Numbered from the stretch's first letter, positions 1 to 8,591 are shown. The stretch is DNA of 55,257 bases from Stenotrophomonas daejeonensis (GCF_001431505.1 NZ_LDJP01000008.1:1-55257), one strand, 5' to 3'. Notes: generated by a model from the sequence alone, not told the origin. Numbers and translations are program-made.

Positions 1-387
1 GACCAGGGCCAGGCGGGCGATAATGCCGGCCTGCTGCTGCGCGGCACCAAGCGTGACGAAGTGGAGCGCGGCCAGGTGCTGGCCAAGCCGGGTTCGATCA
101 CCCCGCACACCGAGTTCGATGCCGAGGTGTACGTGCTGTCGAAGGACGAGGGCGGCCGTCACACCCCGTTCTTCAAGGGCTACCGTCCGCAGTTCTACTT
201 CCGCACCACCGACATCACCGGTGCGGTGCAGCTGCCGGAAGGCGTGGAGATGGTGATGCCGGGCGACAACGTGAAGATGGCGGTCACCCTGATCAACCCG
301 GTGGCGATGGACGAAGGCCTGCGTTTCGCGATCCGCGAAGGCGGCCGTACCGTCGGCGCCGGCGTCGTCTCCAAGATCACCAAGTAA
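1..387 (+). CDS. tuf: Elongation factor Tu, C-terminal part (5' end outside window)
   Basis: This is the last 128 residues of EF-Tu, the GTPase that brings aminoacyl-tRNA to the ribosome. The reading frame is open from base 1, so the GTPase domain and the start lie upstream of the window. The visible part covers the end of domain 2 ([22 protein letters not shown]) and all of domain 3, including [13 protein letters not shown] and PGDNV, and ends at the usual GVVSKITK. It lies upstream of the S10 cluster, as in many gammaproteobacteria where rpsL-rpsG-fusA-tuf precedes rpsJ. A stem-loop follows the stop. Many relatives carry two near-identical tuf copies, and which copy this is cannot be told. 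Confidence 0.97.
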   Translation, partial: DQGQAGDNAGLLLRGTKRDEVERGQVLAKPGSITPHTEFDAEVYVLSKDEGGRHTPFFKGYRPQFYFRTTDITGAVQLPEGVEMVMPGDNVKMAVTLINPVAMDEGLRFAIREGGRTVGAGVVSKITK

Positions 388-426
388 GCAGCCGCGCCAA
401 CCCCTGTCTGCAGGGGCGAAGTGCAG

Positions 427-454
427 GGAAGGGCGGTCCTCGGGCCGCCCTTCC
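427..454 (+). terminator. Stem-loop after tuf, probable terminator
   Basis: A perfect 10-bp stem (427-436 with 445-454) has an 8-base loop and begins 40 bases after the tuf stop. The stem is GC-rich, but the bases after it are not a clear T run, so termination may be partial or Rho-assisted. Confidence 0.55.
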
Positions 455-537
455 GCTTGCCGGGACTCCCGCGGGATGGCCGGCAGCTGAAGCGTCCGCT
501 TTTGTCGAGGGGCAGGGCTTGCAATGGCCCGGAAATC

Positions 538-565
538 CTGACAGAATGCGCGACCACTGTGGAAT
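538..565 (+). promoter_or_regulatory. Candidate promoter for the S10 cluster
   Basis: CTGACA at 538-543 (5 of 6 to the sigma-70 -35 consensus) is separated by 16 bases from TGGAAT at 560-565 (4 of 6). Transcription would begin near 572 and give a leader of about 260 bases before rpsJ. The call rests on hexamer similarity and position only. Confidence 0.4.
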
Positions 566-698
566 GCGTGCATCGCACCCGTTCCGCAACCAGCGAAATG
601 AGGGGCAGGAAGCGCCTCGTATTCGCCAGACTAAGGACAGGTCGCGTGGATCCTCCGGTGGTTGACGGAGGGGTTTCTGCGCGTTTGTTTGTGTCTGG

Positions 699-732
699 GG
701 CGGGCCGGGAAACCGGGCCGCCTTAGTGTTTT
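699..732 (+). promoter_or_regulatory. Candidate attenuator hairpin in the S10 leader
   Basis: GGCGG pairs with CCGCC (699-703 with 718-722). After a G-G mismatch, CCGG pairs with CCGG around a GAAA tetraloop (709-712). The bases after the stem are TTAGTGTTTT. A hairpin with a T-rich tail inside an untranslated leader suggests transcription attenuation. In E. coli the S10 leader is attenuated by L4, but no sequence similarity to that leader is claimed here. Confidence 0.42.
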
Positions 733-833
733 GAAGGGATTCGCGCGGCAAGGGCATGCCTGCTGCCGCATTCATGGGGTCCGGTACACAAGAGGCCGGG
801 CCCGTCGCTCTTTAGACCTACAGGAACACCGTC

Positions 834-1145
834 ATGGCGGACCAAAAGATCCGGATTCGGCTGAAGGCTTTCGATCATCGTCTGATCGACCGCTCGGCCA
901 GCGAGATCGTCGAGACGGCAAAGCGGACCGGCGCACAAGTGTGCGGCCCGATCCCGCTGCCGACCAAGATCGAGCGCTACACCATTCTCGTCTCCCCGCA
1001 CGTCGACAAGGACGCGCGCGACCAGTACGAGACCCGCACGCACAAGCGCGTGCTCGACATCATTGATCCCAACGACAAGACCGTGGACGCGCTGATGAAG
1101 CTCGAACTGGCCGCTGGCGTTGACGTGCAGATCAAGTTGACCTGA
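834..1145 (+). CDS. rpsJ: 30S ribosomal protein S10
   Basis: S10 is part of the 30S head and, as NusE, also of transcription antitermination complexes. The 103-residue product has the usual length and features: [15 protein letters not shown] at the N-terminus, the loop region [20 protein letters not shown], and a C-terminus ending DVQIKLT. An AGGA motif precedes ATG 834. It is the first gene of the S10 cluster, 446 bases after tuf, and rplC follows after 11 bases. Expression is probably set by the long leader upstream. Confidence 0.98.
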   Translation: MADQKIRIRLKAFDHRLIDRSASEIVETAKRTGAQVCGPIPLPTKIERYTILVSPHVDKDARDQYETRTHKRVLDIIDPNDKTVDALMKLELAAGVDVQIKLT

Positions 1146-1156
1146 GGACTACGACC

Positions 1157-1807
1157 ATGACGAAGAAATATTCGTTGGGCTTCGTGGGCCGCAAGGCCGG
1201 CATGAGCCGCGTTTTCACCGAGGACGGCCAGTCCATCCCTGTGACCCTGATCGAAGCCACCCCGAACCGCATCGCGCAGGTCAAGACCGTCGAAACCGAC
1301 GGCTACAGCGCCGTGCAGGTGACCGTCGGCGCCCGCCGCGCCGCCCTGGTGAACAAGCCGGAAGCCGGCCATTTCGCCAAGGCCAAGGTCGAGGCCGGTC
1401 GTGGCCTGTGGGAATTCCGTGTCGAGGACACCAAGGTCGGCGATTTCGCCGTCGGTGGTGAAATCAAGGCGGACATCTTCGAGGTCGGCCAGAAGGTCGA
1501 CGTCCAGGGCGTCACCAAGGGCAAGGGCTTCCAGGGCACCATCAAGCGCCACAACTTCCGCATGGGCGACGCCACCCACGGTAACTCGCTGTCGCATCGC
1601 GCGCCGGGTTCGCTGGGCCAGCGCCAGACCCCGGGTCGCGTTTTCCCGGGCAAGAAGATGTCCGGCCACATGGGTTCGGTGCAGCAGAGCACGCAGAACC
1701 TGGAAGTGGTCAAGGTGGACGTCGAGCGTGGTCTGATCGCCATTCGCGGCGCCGTTCCCGGTGCTGCCGGCGGTGACGTGATCGTGCGTCCGGCGAGCAA
1801 GGCATAA
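1157..1807 (+). CDS. rplC: 50S ribosomal protein L3
   Basis: L3 binds 23S rRNA early in 50S assembly and reaches toward the peptidyl-transferase centre. The product is 216 residues. It starts [19 protein letters not shown] and contains the conserved central extension [35 protein letters not shown] and GHMGS. The glutamine in GQRQTPG sits where PrmB methylates L3 in E. coli. GAGGA at 1144-1148 overlaps the rpsJ stop and is well placed for ATG 1157. The stop overlaps the ribosome-binding site of rplD. Confidence 0.98.
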   Translation: MTKKYSLGFVGRKAGMSRVFTEDGQSIPVTLIEATPNRIAQVKTVETDGYSAVQVTVGARRAALVNKPEAGHFAKAKVEAGRGLWEFRVEDTKVGDFAVGGEIKADIFEVGQKVDVQGVTKGKGFQGTIKRHNFRMGDATHGNSLSHRAPGSLGQRQTPGRVFPGKKMSGHMGSVQQSTQNLEVVKVDVERGLIAIRGAVPGAAGGDVIVRPASKA

Positions 1808-1819
1808 GGAGAGATGACG

Positions 1820-2425
1820 ATGGAACTCGTTATCACGGGTAGCAACAACAAGGTGTCGGTCTCCGAAGCCGTGTTCGGTCGCGAATTCAGCGAGGATCTG
1901 GTCCACCAGGTCGTCGTCGCCTACCGCAACGCCGCTCGCGCCGGTACCAAGGCACAGAAGACGCGTTCGGAAGTCGCCGGCACCACCAAGAAGTCGAAGA
2001 AGCAGAAGGGTGGTGGCGCTCGCCACGGTGCCCTGACCGCTCCGATCTTCGTCGGCGGTGGCGTGACCTTCGCGGCCAAGCCGCGCAGCTTCGAGCAGAA
2101 GGTCAACCGCAAGCAGTACCGTGCGGCCATCTGCGCGATCCTGTCCGAGCTGAACCGCCAGGGCCGCATCAAGGTCGTCGAGTCGTTCGACGTCGAGGCG
2201 GTCAAGACCAAGGCGCTGATCGAGAAGCTGGCCGGTCTGGAAGTGGGCAAGCGCCCGCTGATCGTGACCGAGGACGCCTCCGAGTCGTTGTACCTGTCGG
2301 CCCGCAACCTGCCCTACGTGCAGGTGCGTGACGTGCAGGGCATGGACCCGGTCGCCCTGGTCGGTGCCGACACGGTCGTCATCACCGCTGACGCGGTCAA
2401 GAAGGTCGAGGAGTGGCTGGCATGA
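1820..2425 (+). CDS. rplD: 50S ribosomal protein L4
   Basis: L4 is an exit-tunnel protein, and in E. coli it is the autoregulator of the S10 operon. I chose ATG 1820 (MELVITG, 201 residues, the usual length) over the in-frame ATG at 1814. AAGGAG at 1806-1811 is 8 bases from the former but only 2 from the latter. The rRNA-binding loop [25 protein letters not shown] is intact. The 21 bases around the start are identical to those at rplV. The stop overlaps the rplW start (ATGA), which suggests coupled translation. Confidence 0.97.
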   Translation: MELVITGSNNKVSVSEAVFGREFSEDLVHQVVVAYRNAARAGTKAQKTRSEVAGTTKKSKKQKGGGARHGALTAPIFVGGGVTFAAKPRSFEQKVNRKQYRAAICAILSELNRQGRIKVVESFDVEAVKTKALIEKLAGLEVGKRPLIVTEDASESLYLSARNLPYVQVRDVQGMDPVALVGADTVVITADAVKKVEEWLA

Positions 2426-2721
2426 GCAGCAACGAAAAAATCTTCAGCGTGCTGCGCGCTCCGCGAGTCTCCGAGAAGACCGCGCGCCTGCAGGAACTCT
2501 CCAACCAGTACGTCTTCGAAGTCTCGAACGAAGCCACCAAGGCCGATGTGAAGGCCGCGGTCGAGCAGCTGTTCGACGTCAAGGTCGAGGCCGTCAACGT
2601 GGTCAACGTCAAGGGCAAGAGCAAGTCCTTCCGTAACCGCGCTGGCCGTCGCGGCGATTGGCGCAAGGCGTACGTGCGTCTGGCCGATGGCCAGTCCATC
2701 GATGTAACGGCCAAGGCCTGA
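2422..2721 (+). CDS. rplW: 50S ribosomal protein L23
   Basis: L23 lies at the tunnel exit and is the docking site for trigger factor and the signal recognition particle. The 99-residue product contains [16 protein letters not shown] at the N-terminus, the [20 protein letters not shown] core, and the basic loop [19 protein letters not shown] 2422 overlaps the rplD stop (ATGA), and GAGGAG at 2408-2413 is 8 bases upstream. A GTG at 2413 would add three residues but lacks that spacing. Confidence 0.97.
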   Translation: MSSNEKIFSVLRAPRVSEKTARLQELSNQYVFEVSNEATKADVKAAVEQLFDVKVEAVNVVNVKGKSKSFRNRAGRRGDWRKAYVRLADGQSIDVTAKA

Positions 2722-2731
2722 GGTACATCCC

Positions 2732-3559
2732 ATGCCATTGATGAAATTCAAGCCCACCTCCGCAGGCCGTCGTTCGGCCGTGCGCGTGGTCACGCCCGAT
2801 CTGCACAAGGGCGCACCGCACGCAGCGTTGCTGGAGCCGCAGAGCAAGTCCGGTGGTCGCAACCACCACGGTCGCATCACCACCCGTCACGTTGGTGGTG
2901 GCCACAAGCAGCACTACCGCATCATCGACTTCAAGCGCAACAAGGAAGGCATTCCGGCGCGCGTGGAACGCATCGAATACGATCCGAACCGCACCGCCCA
3001 CATCGCCCTGCTGTGCTACGTCGACGGCGAGCGCCGCTACATCATCGCCCCCAAGGGCCTGAAGGCCGGTGACCAGGTCATCTCGGGCGCGCATGCCCCG
3101 ATCAAGACCGGCAACACCCTGCCGCTGCGCAACATCCCGGTCGGCACCACCATCCACGGCATCGAGCTGAAGCCGGGCAAGGGCGCCCAGATCGCCCGCG
3201 CCGCCGGTGCTTCGGTGCAGCTGGTGGCCCGCGAAGGCATCTACGCCACCCTGCGCCTGCGCTCGGGTGAAATGCGCAAGGTGCCGGTCGAGTGCCGCGC
3301 CACCGTCGGTGAAGTCGGCAACGACGAGCACAACCTGGAGAAGCTGGGCAAGGCCGGCGCCAAGCGTTGGCGCGGTGTCCGCCCGACCGTTCGCGGTGCC
3401 GCCATGAACCCGGTGGATCACCCGCACGGCGGTGGTGAGGCCAAGGCCGGCCAGGGCAACCCGCATCCGGTCACCCCGTGGGGCGTGCCGACCAAGGGTT
3501 ACAAGACGCGCCATAACAAGCGCACTCAGCAGTTCATCGTCCGCGATCGTAGGGGCTAA
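2732..3559 (+). CDS. rplB: 50S ribosomal protein L2
   Basis: L2 is needed for subunit joining and peptidyl-transferase activity. The product is 275 residues, the full family length. The N-terminal OB-like domain contains [20 protein letters not shown] and the SH3-like domain follows. The signature [13 protein letters not shown] near residues 227-239 carries the conserved histidine, and the C-terminus is the usual basic [17 protein letters not shown]. It lies 10 bases after rplW and 6 before rpsS, inside the S10 operon. Confidence 0.98.
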   Translation: MPLMKFKPTSAGRRSAVRVVTPDLHKGAPHAALLEPQSKSGGRNHHGRITTRHVGGGHKQHYRIIDFKRNKEGIPARVERIEYDPNRTAHIALLCYVDGERRYIIAPKGLKAGDQVISGAHAPIKTGNTLPLRNIPVGTTIHGIELKPGKGAQIARAAGASVQLVAREGIYATLRLRSGEMRKVPVECRATVGEVGNDEHNLEKLGKAGAKRWRGVRPTVRGAAMNPVDHPHGGGEAKAGQGNPHPVTPWGVPTKGYKTRHNKRTQQFIVRDRRG

Positions 3560-3565
3560 TCGACC

Positions 3566-3835
3566 ATGGCACGTTCACTCAAGAAGGGCCCGTTCGTCGA
3601 TCACCACCTCGTCAAGAAGGTGGAGGCCGCCGCGGGCAGCAAAAGGCCGATCAAGACCTGGTCGCGCCGTTCGATGATCCTGCCTGAAATGGTTGGATTC
3701 ACCATTGCCGTGCACAACGGCAAGAACCACATCCCGGTTCTCGTCAACGAGAACATGGTTGGCCACAAGCTCGGCGAATTCGCCATCACCCGGACCTTCA
3801 AGGGTCACGGTGCTGACAAGAAGTCGGGCAAGTAA
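3566..3835 (+). CDS. rpsS: 30S ribosomal protein S19
   Basis: S19 pairs with S13 in the 30S head near the A site. The product is 89 residues and typical throughout: [42 protein letters not shown], and the motif [18 protein letters not shown]. Its TAA stop (3833-3835) is part of the 21-base block that also forms the ribosome-binding site of rplV, so the two genes are probably translationally linked. Confidence 0.98.
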   Translation: MARSLKKGPFVDHHLVKKVEAAAGSKRPIKTWSRRSMILPEMVGFTIAVHNGKNHIPVLVNENMVGHKLGEFAITRTFKGHGADKKSGK

Positions 3836-3847
3836 GGAGAGATGACG

Positions 3848-4183
3848 ATGGAAGCGAAAGCAATCCTGCGCACCGCGCGCATCTCCCCGCAGAAGGCCCG
3901 TCTGGTCGCCGACCAGGTGCGCGGCCTTCCGGCTGAGCGTGCGGTCAACCTGCTGAAGTTCTCGGACAAGAAGGCCGCCGCCCTGATCAAGAAGGTGGTG
4001 GAGTCGGCGATCGCCAATGCCGAGAACAACCAGGGCGCCGACGTCGACGAGCTGAAGGTCAAGACCATCATGGTCGACGAAGGTCCGACGCTGAAGCGCT
4101 TCATGGCCCGCGCCAAGGGCCGCGGCACGCGCATTCTCAAGCGCACCAGCCACATCACCGTGGTCGTGGGCGAGGGCAAATAA
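3848..4183 (+). CDS. rplV: 50S ribosomal protein L22
   Basis: L22 lines the exit tunnel, and its loop is where macrolide-resistance changes occur in other species. The 111-residue product from ATG 3848 ([19 protein letters not shown]) has the usual start. The in-frame ATG at 3842 sits too close to the AAGGAG. The tunnel hairpin [30 protein letters not shown] is complete. The start region is identical over 21 bases to that of rplD. Confidence 0.97.
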   Translation: MEAKAILRTARISPQKARLVADQVRGLPAERAVNLLKFSDKKAAALIKKVVESAIANAENNQGADVDELKVKTIMVDEGPTLKRFMARAKGRGTRILKRTSHITVVVGEGK

Positions 4184-4185
4184 CG

Positions 4186-4920
4186 ATGGGTCACAAAGTA
4201 CATCCGATTGGTATCCGCCTCGGTGTTTCCAAGGACTGGAACTCCAAGTGGTACGCCAACAAGAGCGAGTTCGCCGGCTACCTGGCGGCCGACCTCAAGG
4301 TCCGCGAGATGCTTCGCAAGAAGCTGGCTCAGGCGGGTATCTCCAAGATCCTGATCGAGCGTCCGGCCAAGACCGCGCGCGTGACGATCCACACCGCCCG
4401 CCCGGGCGTGGTGATCGGCAAGCGTGGTGAGGACATCGAGAAGCTGCGCAAGGAAGTGAGCGAGATGATGGGCGTCCCGGCGCACATCAACGTCACCGAA
4501 GTGCGCAAGCCGGAGCTGGACGCGCAGCTGGTCGCCGAGTCGATCGCGCAGCAGCTGGAGCGCCGCATCATGTTCCGCCGCGCGATGAAGCGCTCGGTCG
4601 GCAACGCGATGCGCCTGGGTGCCCTGGGCATCAAGGTCAACGTCGCAGGCCGCTTGAACGGTGCTGAAATCGCCCGTTCCGAGTGGTACCGCGAAGGCCG
4701 CGTGCCGCTGCACACCCTGCGTGCGGACATCGACTACGGTTTCGCTGAGGCCAGCACCACCTACGGCATCATCGGCATCAAGGTCTGGATCTACAAGGGC
4801 GAGATCTTCGATTTCTCCCAGGTTGGCCAGGAAAAGCAGGACGACAGCCCGCGCAACGATCGCAGTGATCGTGGCGACCGCGGTGACCGTCCGTCGCGCC
4901 CGGCTCGTGAAGCGAGGTAA
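4186..4920 (+). CDS. rpsC: 30S ribosomal protein S3
   Basis: S3 guards the mRNA entry channel and has helicase activity with S4. The product is 244 residues. The N-terminal region [12 protein letters not shown] is followed by the KH domain with [17 protein letters not shown] and then the C-terminal domain with [26 protein letters not shown]. After residue 215 a hydrophilic tail contains repeated D-R-S/G units. It is longer than in E. coli (233 residues) and probably disordered. The start is only 2 bases after rplV. Confidence 0.97.
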   Translation: MGHKVHPIGIRLGVSKDWNSKWYANKSEFAGYLAADLKVREMLRKKLAQAGISKILIERPAKTARVTIHTARPGVVIGKRGEDIEKLRKEVSEMMGVPAHINVTEVRKPELDAQLVAESIAQQLERRIMFRRAMKRSVGNAMRLGALGIKVNVAGRLNGAEIARSEWYREGRVPLHTLRADIDYGFAEASTTYGIIGIKVWIYKGEIFDFSQVGQEKQDDSPRNDRSDRGDRGDRPSRPAREAR

Positions 4921-4925
4921 CGGCA

Positions 4926-5339
4926 ATGTTGCAACCCAAGCGAACCAAGTACCGCAAGATGTTCAAGGGCCGCAACGACGGCCTGAGCTGGAATGCCAAT
5001 GCCGTCAGCTTCGGTGAGTACGGCCTGAAGGCGACCGCCCACGGCCAGCTGACCGCGCGCCAGATCGAGGCGGCCCGCCGTTCGATCAGCCGCTACGTCA
5101 AGCGCGGCGGCAAGATGTGGATCCGCGTGTTCCCCGACAAGCCCATCACCAAGAAGCCCATCGAAGTGCGTATGGGTGCCGGTAAGGGCGGCGTGGAATA
5201 CTGGGTCGCGCAGATCCAGCCCGGCCGCATGATCTATGAAATCGAGGGTGTCCCCGAGGAAGTGGCGCGCGAGGCGTTCCGCTTGGCGTCGGCCAAGCTC
5301 TCGGTCACCACCACTTTCGTGACCCGGACGGTGCGCTGA
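4926..5339 (+). CDS. rplP: 50S ribosomal protein L16
   Basis: L16 helps form the A-site tRNA corridor and is a late 50S assembly protein. The 137-residue product has [19 protein letters not shown] at the N-terminus, the arginine-containing [20 protein letters not shown], and [23 protein letters not shown]. The position of the arginine hydroxylated by YcfD in E. coli (in VRMGAGKG) is conserved. Its TGA shares one base with the rpmC ATG. Confidence 0.98.
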   Translation: MLQPKRTKYRKMFKGRNDGLSWNANAVSFGEYGLKATAHGQLTARQIEAARRSISRYVKRGGKMWIRVFPDKPITKKPIEVRMGAGKGGVEYWVAQIQPGRMIYEIEGVPEEVAREAFRLASAKLSVTTTFVTRTVR

Positions 5340-5524
5340 TGGACATCAAACAACTCCGCGAAAAGTCGGCTGACGAACTCAAGGCCCACCTGGGCGACCT
5401 GCGCAAGGAGCAGTTCTCGCTCCGCATGCAGGCCGCCACCGGGCAGCTGCCGAAGACCCATGAAACCCGCCGGGTGCGCCGCGAGATCGCTCGCGTCAAG
5501 TACCTGATCGGCAGCACGAAGTAA
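5339..5524 (+). CDS. rpmC: 50S ribosomal protein L29
   Basis: L29 is a small two-helix protein next to L23 at the tunnel exit. The 61-residue product begins [18 protein letters not shown] and contains [37 protein letters not shown], the family core. Its ATG shares one base with the rplP stop, so translation is probably by re-initiation. rpsQ follows almost at once. Confidence 0.97.
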   Translation: MDIKQLREKSADELKAHLGDLRKEQFSLRMQAATGQLPKTHETRRVRREIARVKYLIGSTK

Positions 5525-5535
5525 GGATGGCTGCG

Positions 5536-5802
5536 ATGAGCGAAAACAACGAAAAGACGCTGCGTACGGTCGTTGGCCGTGTCGTCAGCAACAAGATGGA
5601 CAAGACGGTCACCGTGTTGGTGGAGCGCCAGGTCAAGCACGCCCTGTACGGCAAGTACATCAAGCGCTCGACCAAGCTGCACGCGCACGACGCCGACAAC
5701 GCCTGCAACGAAGGCGACGTCGTGCGCGTGACCGAGATTGCTCCGATGTCCAAGACCAAGAACTGGCGGGTGGTGGAAGTCGTCACCCGTGCGGCCGAAT
5801 AA
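5536..5802 (+). CDS. rpsQ: 30S ribosomal protein S17
   Basis: S17 is a primary 16S rRNA-binding OB-fold protein. I start it at ATG 5536 ([16 protein letters not shown], 88 residues). AAGGA at 5522-5526 is 9 bases upstream of it and directly abuts the alternative ATG at 5527, which would add only MAA. Family motifs are [36 protein letters not shown] and [17 protein letters not shown]. It is the last gene of the classical S10 operon. Confidence 0.96.
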   Translation: MSENNEKTLRTVVGRVVSNKMDKTVTVLVERQVKHALYGKYIKRSTKLHAHDADNACNEGDVVRVTEIAPMSKTKNWRVVEVVTRAAE

Positions 5803-5815
5803 GGAGATCTGAATC

Positions 5816-6184
5816 ATGATCCAGATGCAGAGCTACCTTGACGCCGCGGACAACTCCGGTGCCAAGGAACTGATGTGCATCAAGGTGCTGGGTGGTTCCA
5901 AGCGCCGTTACGCGCACATCGGTGACATCATCAAGGTCACCGTGAAGGACGCGATCCCGCGCGGCAAGGTCAAGAAGGGTGAAGTGTATGACGCCGTCGT
6001 GGTGCGTACCCGCAAGGGTGTGCGTCGCGCCGACGGCTCGCTGATCCGTTTCGACGGCAACGCCGCGGTCCTGCTCAACAACAAGCAGGAGCCGATCGGC
6101 ACCCGTATCTTCGGGCCGGTGACCCGTGAACTTCGTTCCGAGAAGTTCATGAAGATCGTCTCGCTCGCTCCCGAAGTGCTGTGA
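5816..6184 (+). CDS. rplN: 50S ribosomal protein L14
   Basis: L14 lies at the subunit interface and is the docking site for the silencing factor RsfS. The 122-residue length is the family standard. Motifs are [49 protein letters not shown], and [13 protein letters not shown] near the C-terminus. AAGGAG lies just after the rpsQ stop. With only 13 bases between rpsQ and rplN, no promoter room is evident, so S10 and spc genes are probably co-transcribed here. Confidence 0.98.
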   Translation: MIQMQSYLDAADNSGAKELMCIKVLGGSKRRYAHIGDIIKVTVKDAIPRGKVKKGEVYDAVVVRTRKGVRRADGSLIRFDGNAAVLLNNKQEPIGTRIFGPVTRELRSEKFMKIVSLAPEVL

Positions 6185-6201
6185 GCGACTAGGAGATAAT
6201 C

Positions 6202-6519
6202 ATGGCTAACCGTATCAAGAAGGGCGACCAGGTCGTCGTCAACACCGGCAAGGACAAGGGCAAGCAGGGCGAAGTCGTCCGCGTCGACGGCGACCGCGTG
6301 GTCGTCGCCAACGTGAACATCGTCAAGCGCCACACCAAGCCGAACCCGCAGGCGGGTGTCGCCGGCGGCGTGGTCGAGCGTGAAGCTTCGATCCATATCT
6401 CCAACGTCAATGTCCTCAACCCGGCTTCGGGCAAGGGCGAGCGCGTTGGCTTCAAGGTGCTGGAGGATGGACGCAAACTGCGTGTGTTCCGCTCCAGCGG
6501 TGAGGCGATTGACGCCTGA
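6202..6519 (+). CDS. rplX: 50S ribosomal protein L24
   Basis: L24 is one of the two assembly-initiator proteins of the 50S subunit. The 105-residue product starts with a KOW motif, [20 protein letters not shown], followed by [11 protein letters not shown] and the [12 protein letters not shown] segment. AGGAG at 6191-6195 precedes ATG 6202. rplE follows after 11 bases, with its ribosome-binding site overlapping this stop. Confidence 0.98.
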   Translation: MANRIKKGDQVVVNTGKDKGKQGEVVRVDGDRVVVANVNIVKRHTKPNPQAGVAGGVVEREASIHISNVNVLNPASGKGERVGFKVLEDGRKLRVFRSSGEAIDA

Positions 6520-6530
6520 GGAATGAGCTG

Positions 6531-7073
6531 ATGACTTCCCGTCTCGAAAAAATCTACAAGGAAGAAGTGGTGCCGGCGCTGATGAAGCAGTTCGGCTACA
6601 CCAATCCGATGGAAGTGCCGAAGCTGGTCAAGGTCACCTTGAACATGGGCGTCGGCGAAGCCGCGACCAACAAGAAGGTGCTGGAGAACGCCGTCGCCGA
6701 CATGGCCAAGATCACCGGCCAGAAGCCGGTGGTGACCAAGTCGCGCGTCTCGGTGGCTTCGTTCAAGATCCGCGATGGCTGGCCGATCGGTTGCAAGGTC
6801 ACCCTGCGCCGCAACACCATGTTCGAGTTCCTGGACCGCCTGATCAACATCTCGCTGCCACGCGTGCGTGACTTCCGCGGCGTGTCGGGGCGTTCGTTCG
6901 ACGGCCGCGGCAACTACAACATGGGTGTGAAGGAACAGATCATCTTCCCGGAAATCGACTTCGACGCCGTCGATGCGATCCGCGGCATGGATATCGCCAT
7001 CACCACCACCGCCAAGACCGATGCGGAAGCGAAGGCGCTGCTGGCAGCGTTCAAGTTCCCGTTCCGTAACTGA
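6531..7073 (+). CDS. rplE: 50S ribosomal protein L5
   Basis: L5 binds 5S rRNA and forms the B1b bridge to S13. The 180-residue product has the usual layout: N-terminal [20 protein letters not shown], the nucleic-acid loop [46 protein letters not shown], and the C-terminal [17 protein letters not shown] with [16 protein letters not shown] at 6518-6522 overlaps the rplX stop. Confidence 0.98.
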   Translation: MTSRLEKIYKEEVVPALMKQFGYTNPMEVPKLVKVTLNMGVGEAATNKKVLENAVADMAKITGQKPVVTKSRVSVASFKIRDGWPIGCKVTLRRNTMFEFLDRLINISLPRVRDFRGVSGRSFDGRGNYNMGVKEQIIFPEIDFDAVDAIRGMDIAITTTAKTDAEAKALLAAFKFPFRN

Positions 7074-7091
7074 TCCGTCGAGGAAACCGAA

Positions 7092-7397
7092 ATGGCAAAG
7101 ACCTCCATGGTCAACCGCGACATCAAGCGGGCGAAGCTGGCCAAGAAGTACGCCGACAAGCGTACGGCTCTGAAGAAGATCGTGTCCTCGCAGGACGCGA
7201 GCTACGAGGAGAAGATCGAGGCCGCGACCAAGCTGTCCAAGCTGCCGCGCGATTCGTCGCCGAGCCGCCAGCGCAACCGCTGCGAACTGTCGGGCCGCCC
7301 GCGTGGCGTGTACCGCAAGTTCGGCCTGGGCCGCAACAAGCTGCGCGAAGCCACCATGCGTGGCGACGTGCCGGGCCTGCGCAAGGCCAGCTGGTAA
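7092..7397 (+). CDS. rpsN: 30S ribosomal protein S14, zinc-free form
   Basis: S14 is a 30S head protein. This 101-residue product is the long, zinc-free type. It lacks the CxxC pairs of the short zinc-binding form and has a single cysteine in [12 protein letters not shown]. Other motifs are [24 protein letters not shown] and [28 protein letters not shown]. It is followed by a hairpin-rich spacer with an intrinsic terminator rather than by rpsH directly. Confidence 0.97.
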   Translation: MAKTSMVNRDIKRAKLAKKYADKRTALKKIVSSQDASYEEKIEAATKLSKLPRDSSPSRQRNRCELSGRPRGVYRKFGLGRNKLREATMRGDVPGLRKASW

Positions 7398-7404
7398 GAC
7401 CTTT

Positions 7405-7457
7405 CGCGGCGGGCCTTTCGGGCCTGCCGCGGAGCGCCGCCGGGGCAACCCGGCGGC
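7405..7457 (+). promoter_or_regulatory. Two stable hairpins after rpsN
   Basis: An 11-bp stem with one G-T pair (7405-7415 with 7421-7431, loop TTTCG) is followed four bases later by a 9-bp perfect stem with a GCAA tetraloop (7436-7457). Both precede the terminator at 7466. They could protect the 3' end of the upstream transcript from nucleases or slow polymerase. Their role is inferred only. Confidence 0.5.
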
Positions 7458-7465
7458 AATTCAGG

Positions 7466-7490
7466 AAGTCCGACGCAAGTCGGACTTTTT
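7466..7490 (+). terminator. Intrinsic terminator between rpsN and rpsH
   Basis: A perfect 9-bp stem (7466-7474 with 7479-7487) is capped by GCAA and runs into five T residues (7486-7490). This is a textbook intrinsic terminator inside what is normally a continuous spc operon. Confidence 0.8.
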
Positions 7491-7494
7491 GTCG

Positions 7495-7500
7495 TATACT
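7495..7500 (+). promoter_or_regulatory. Candidate -10 element upstream of rpsH
   Basis: TATACT (5 of 6 to consensus) lies five bases after the terminator T run. No convincing -35 hexamer is present at 16-18 bases. If used, it gives a leader of about 110 bases before rpsH. The same hexamer occurs directly after secY. Confidence 0.35.
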
Positions 7501-7614
7501 CCCGCGTCTTGCCTGCCCGAAAGGGTGGGTGACGCTGGCAAAGGGCCCCGGCCCCTCCCGGGAAAACACGAGATTTTCGCGAAAGCGGATATCGGTGCAC
7601 TCAAAGGTATTTAC

Positions 7615-8013
7615 ATGAGCATGACTGATCCCATCGCCGACCTGCTGGTCCGCATCAAGAATGCGGCCGCGGTTGGCAAGCCGACGGTGAAGGCGCCGTC
7701 CTCCAAGATCAAGGTTGCGATCGCCCAGGTCCTGAAGGACGAGGGCTACATCGCCGACCTGCGCGTGAACAAGCTGGAAAACAACAAGGCCGAGCTGGAA
7801 ATCGTCCTGAAGTACTTCGAGGGCAAGCCGGTCATCGCGACCCTGAAGCGCTTCTCGCGTTCGGGCCTGCGCCAGTACCGCGGCAAGAGCGAGCTGCCGA
7901 AGGTCCTCAACGGCCTGGGCATCGCCATCATTTCCACCTCCAAGGGCATCATGACCGATGCGCAGGCGCGCCAGCAGGGCGTCGGCGGTGAAGTCCTGTG
8001 CTTCGTGGCCTAA
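7615..8013 (+). CDS. rpsH: 30S ribosomal protein S8
   Basis: S8 is a primary 16S binder. In E. coli it represses the spc operon by binding the rplE leader region. ATG 7615 gives [17 protein letters not shown] and 132 residues, the family length. The open frame extends 104 codons further upstream into the hairpin spacer, but that part has no S8 similarity. The C-terminal signature [24 protein letters not shown] is intact. An AAAGG precedes the start. It is separated from rpsN by 217 bases holding a terminator, so it may head its own transcript. Confidence 0.97.
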   Translation: MSMTDPIADLLVRIKNAAAVGKPTVKAPSSKIKVAIAQVLKDEGYIADLRVNKLENNKAELEIVLKYFEGKPVIATLKRFSRSGLRQYRGKSELPKVLNGLGIAIISTSKGIMTDAQARQQGVGGEVLCFVA

Positions 8014-8030
8014 GCGAGAAGGAGTAGACC

Positions 8031-8558
8031 ATGTCCCGCGTAGCCAAGAAGCCGATCAACCTGCCCAAGGGCGTTGAACTGAACATCCAGCCGGAATCCG
8101 TCAGCGTGAAGGGCCCCAAGGGCACCCTGTCGCTGGCCAAGGCCGCCGGCGTTGAAATCACCCTCGACAACGGCGTCGCCACGCTGAACCCGAAGGACAT
8201 CTCCTTCGATGCGTTGACCGGCACCGTCCGCGCGATCCTGGCCAACATGGTCAAGGGCGTGTCCGAAGGCTTCGAGAAGAAGCTGGAGCTGGTCGGCGTG
8301 GGTTACCGCGCCGCCATGCAGGGCAAGGACCTGAACCTGTCGCTGGGTTTCTCGCATCCCATCGTGTTCGTGGCGCCGGAAGGCATCACCCTGTCGACCC
8401 CGACGCAGACGGAAATCGTCGTGCAGGGCGCCGACAAGCAGGTGGTCGGCGAAGTCGCCGCCAAGATCCGCGGTTACCGTCCGCCGGAGCCCTACAAGGG
8501 CAAGGGTGTGAAGTACGCCGGTGAGAACATCATTCGCAAGGAAGCCAAGAAGGCCTAA
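8031..8558 (+). CDS. rplF: 50S ribosomal protein L6
   Basis: L6 sits near the factor-binding site of the 50S subunit. The 175-residue product contains two repeated alpha/beta domains. Motifs are [15 protein letters not shown] at the N-terminus, the linker [22 protein letters not shown], and the signature [16 protein letters not shown] near the C-terminus. AAGGAG at 8019-8024 is well placed. Confidence 0.98.
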   Translation: MSRVAKKPINLPKGVELNIQPESVSVKGPKGTLSLAKAAGVEITLDNGVATLNPKDISFDALTGTVRAILANMVKGVSEGFEKKLELVGVGYRAAMQGKDLNLSLGFSHPIVFVAPEGITLSTPTQTEIVVQGADKQVVGEVAAKIRGYRPPEPYKGKGVKYAGENIIRKEAKKA

Positions 8559-8591
8559 TTCCTAGGTCTTCAGCTTTCGAGGATAAAGAAC

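Larger units (their letters stand above)
388..833 (+). other. 446-base tuf-rpsJ spacer: terminator, promoter and leader candidates
   Basis: No credible gene is visible here. From left to right the spacer holds the tuf stem-loop (427-454), a promoter-like pair (538-565), a TTGACG hexamer at 662 without a good partner, and a GAAA-capped hairpin with a T-rich tail (699-732). The rpsJ ribosome-binding site AGGA is near 822. The layout fits a separate start of transcription for the S10 cluster with a long untranslated leader. Confidence 0.6.

Noticed and set aside
662..689. TTGACG at 662 with TTTGTT at 684 as the S10 promoter
   Set aside because: The -10 match is only 3 of 6, and transcription would begin just before or within the 699-722 hairpin, leaving it without purpose. 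The 538-565 pair is better.
977..2026. 349-codon minus-strand open frame across rplC and its neighbours
   Set aside because: It is antisense to rpsJ, rplC and rplD. High GC at third codon positions keeps the opposite strand open. No domain is visible.
7303..7614. N-terminal extension of rpsH by 104 codons
   Set aside because: The extension would translate through three hairpins and a terminator, has no S8 similarity, and ATG 7615 gives the standard 132-residue protein.
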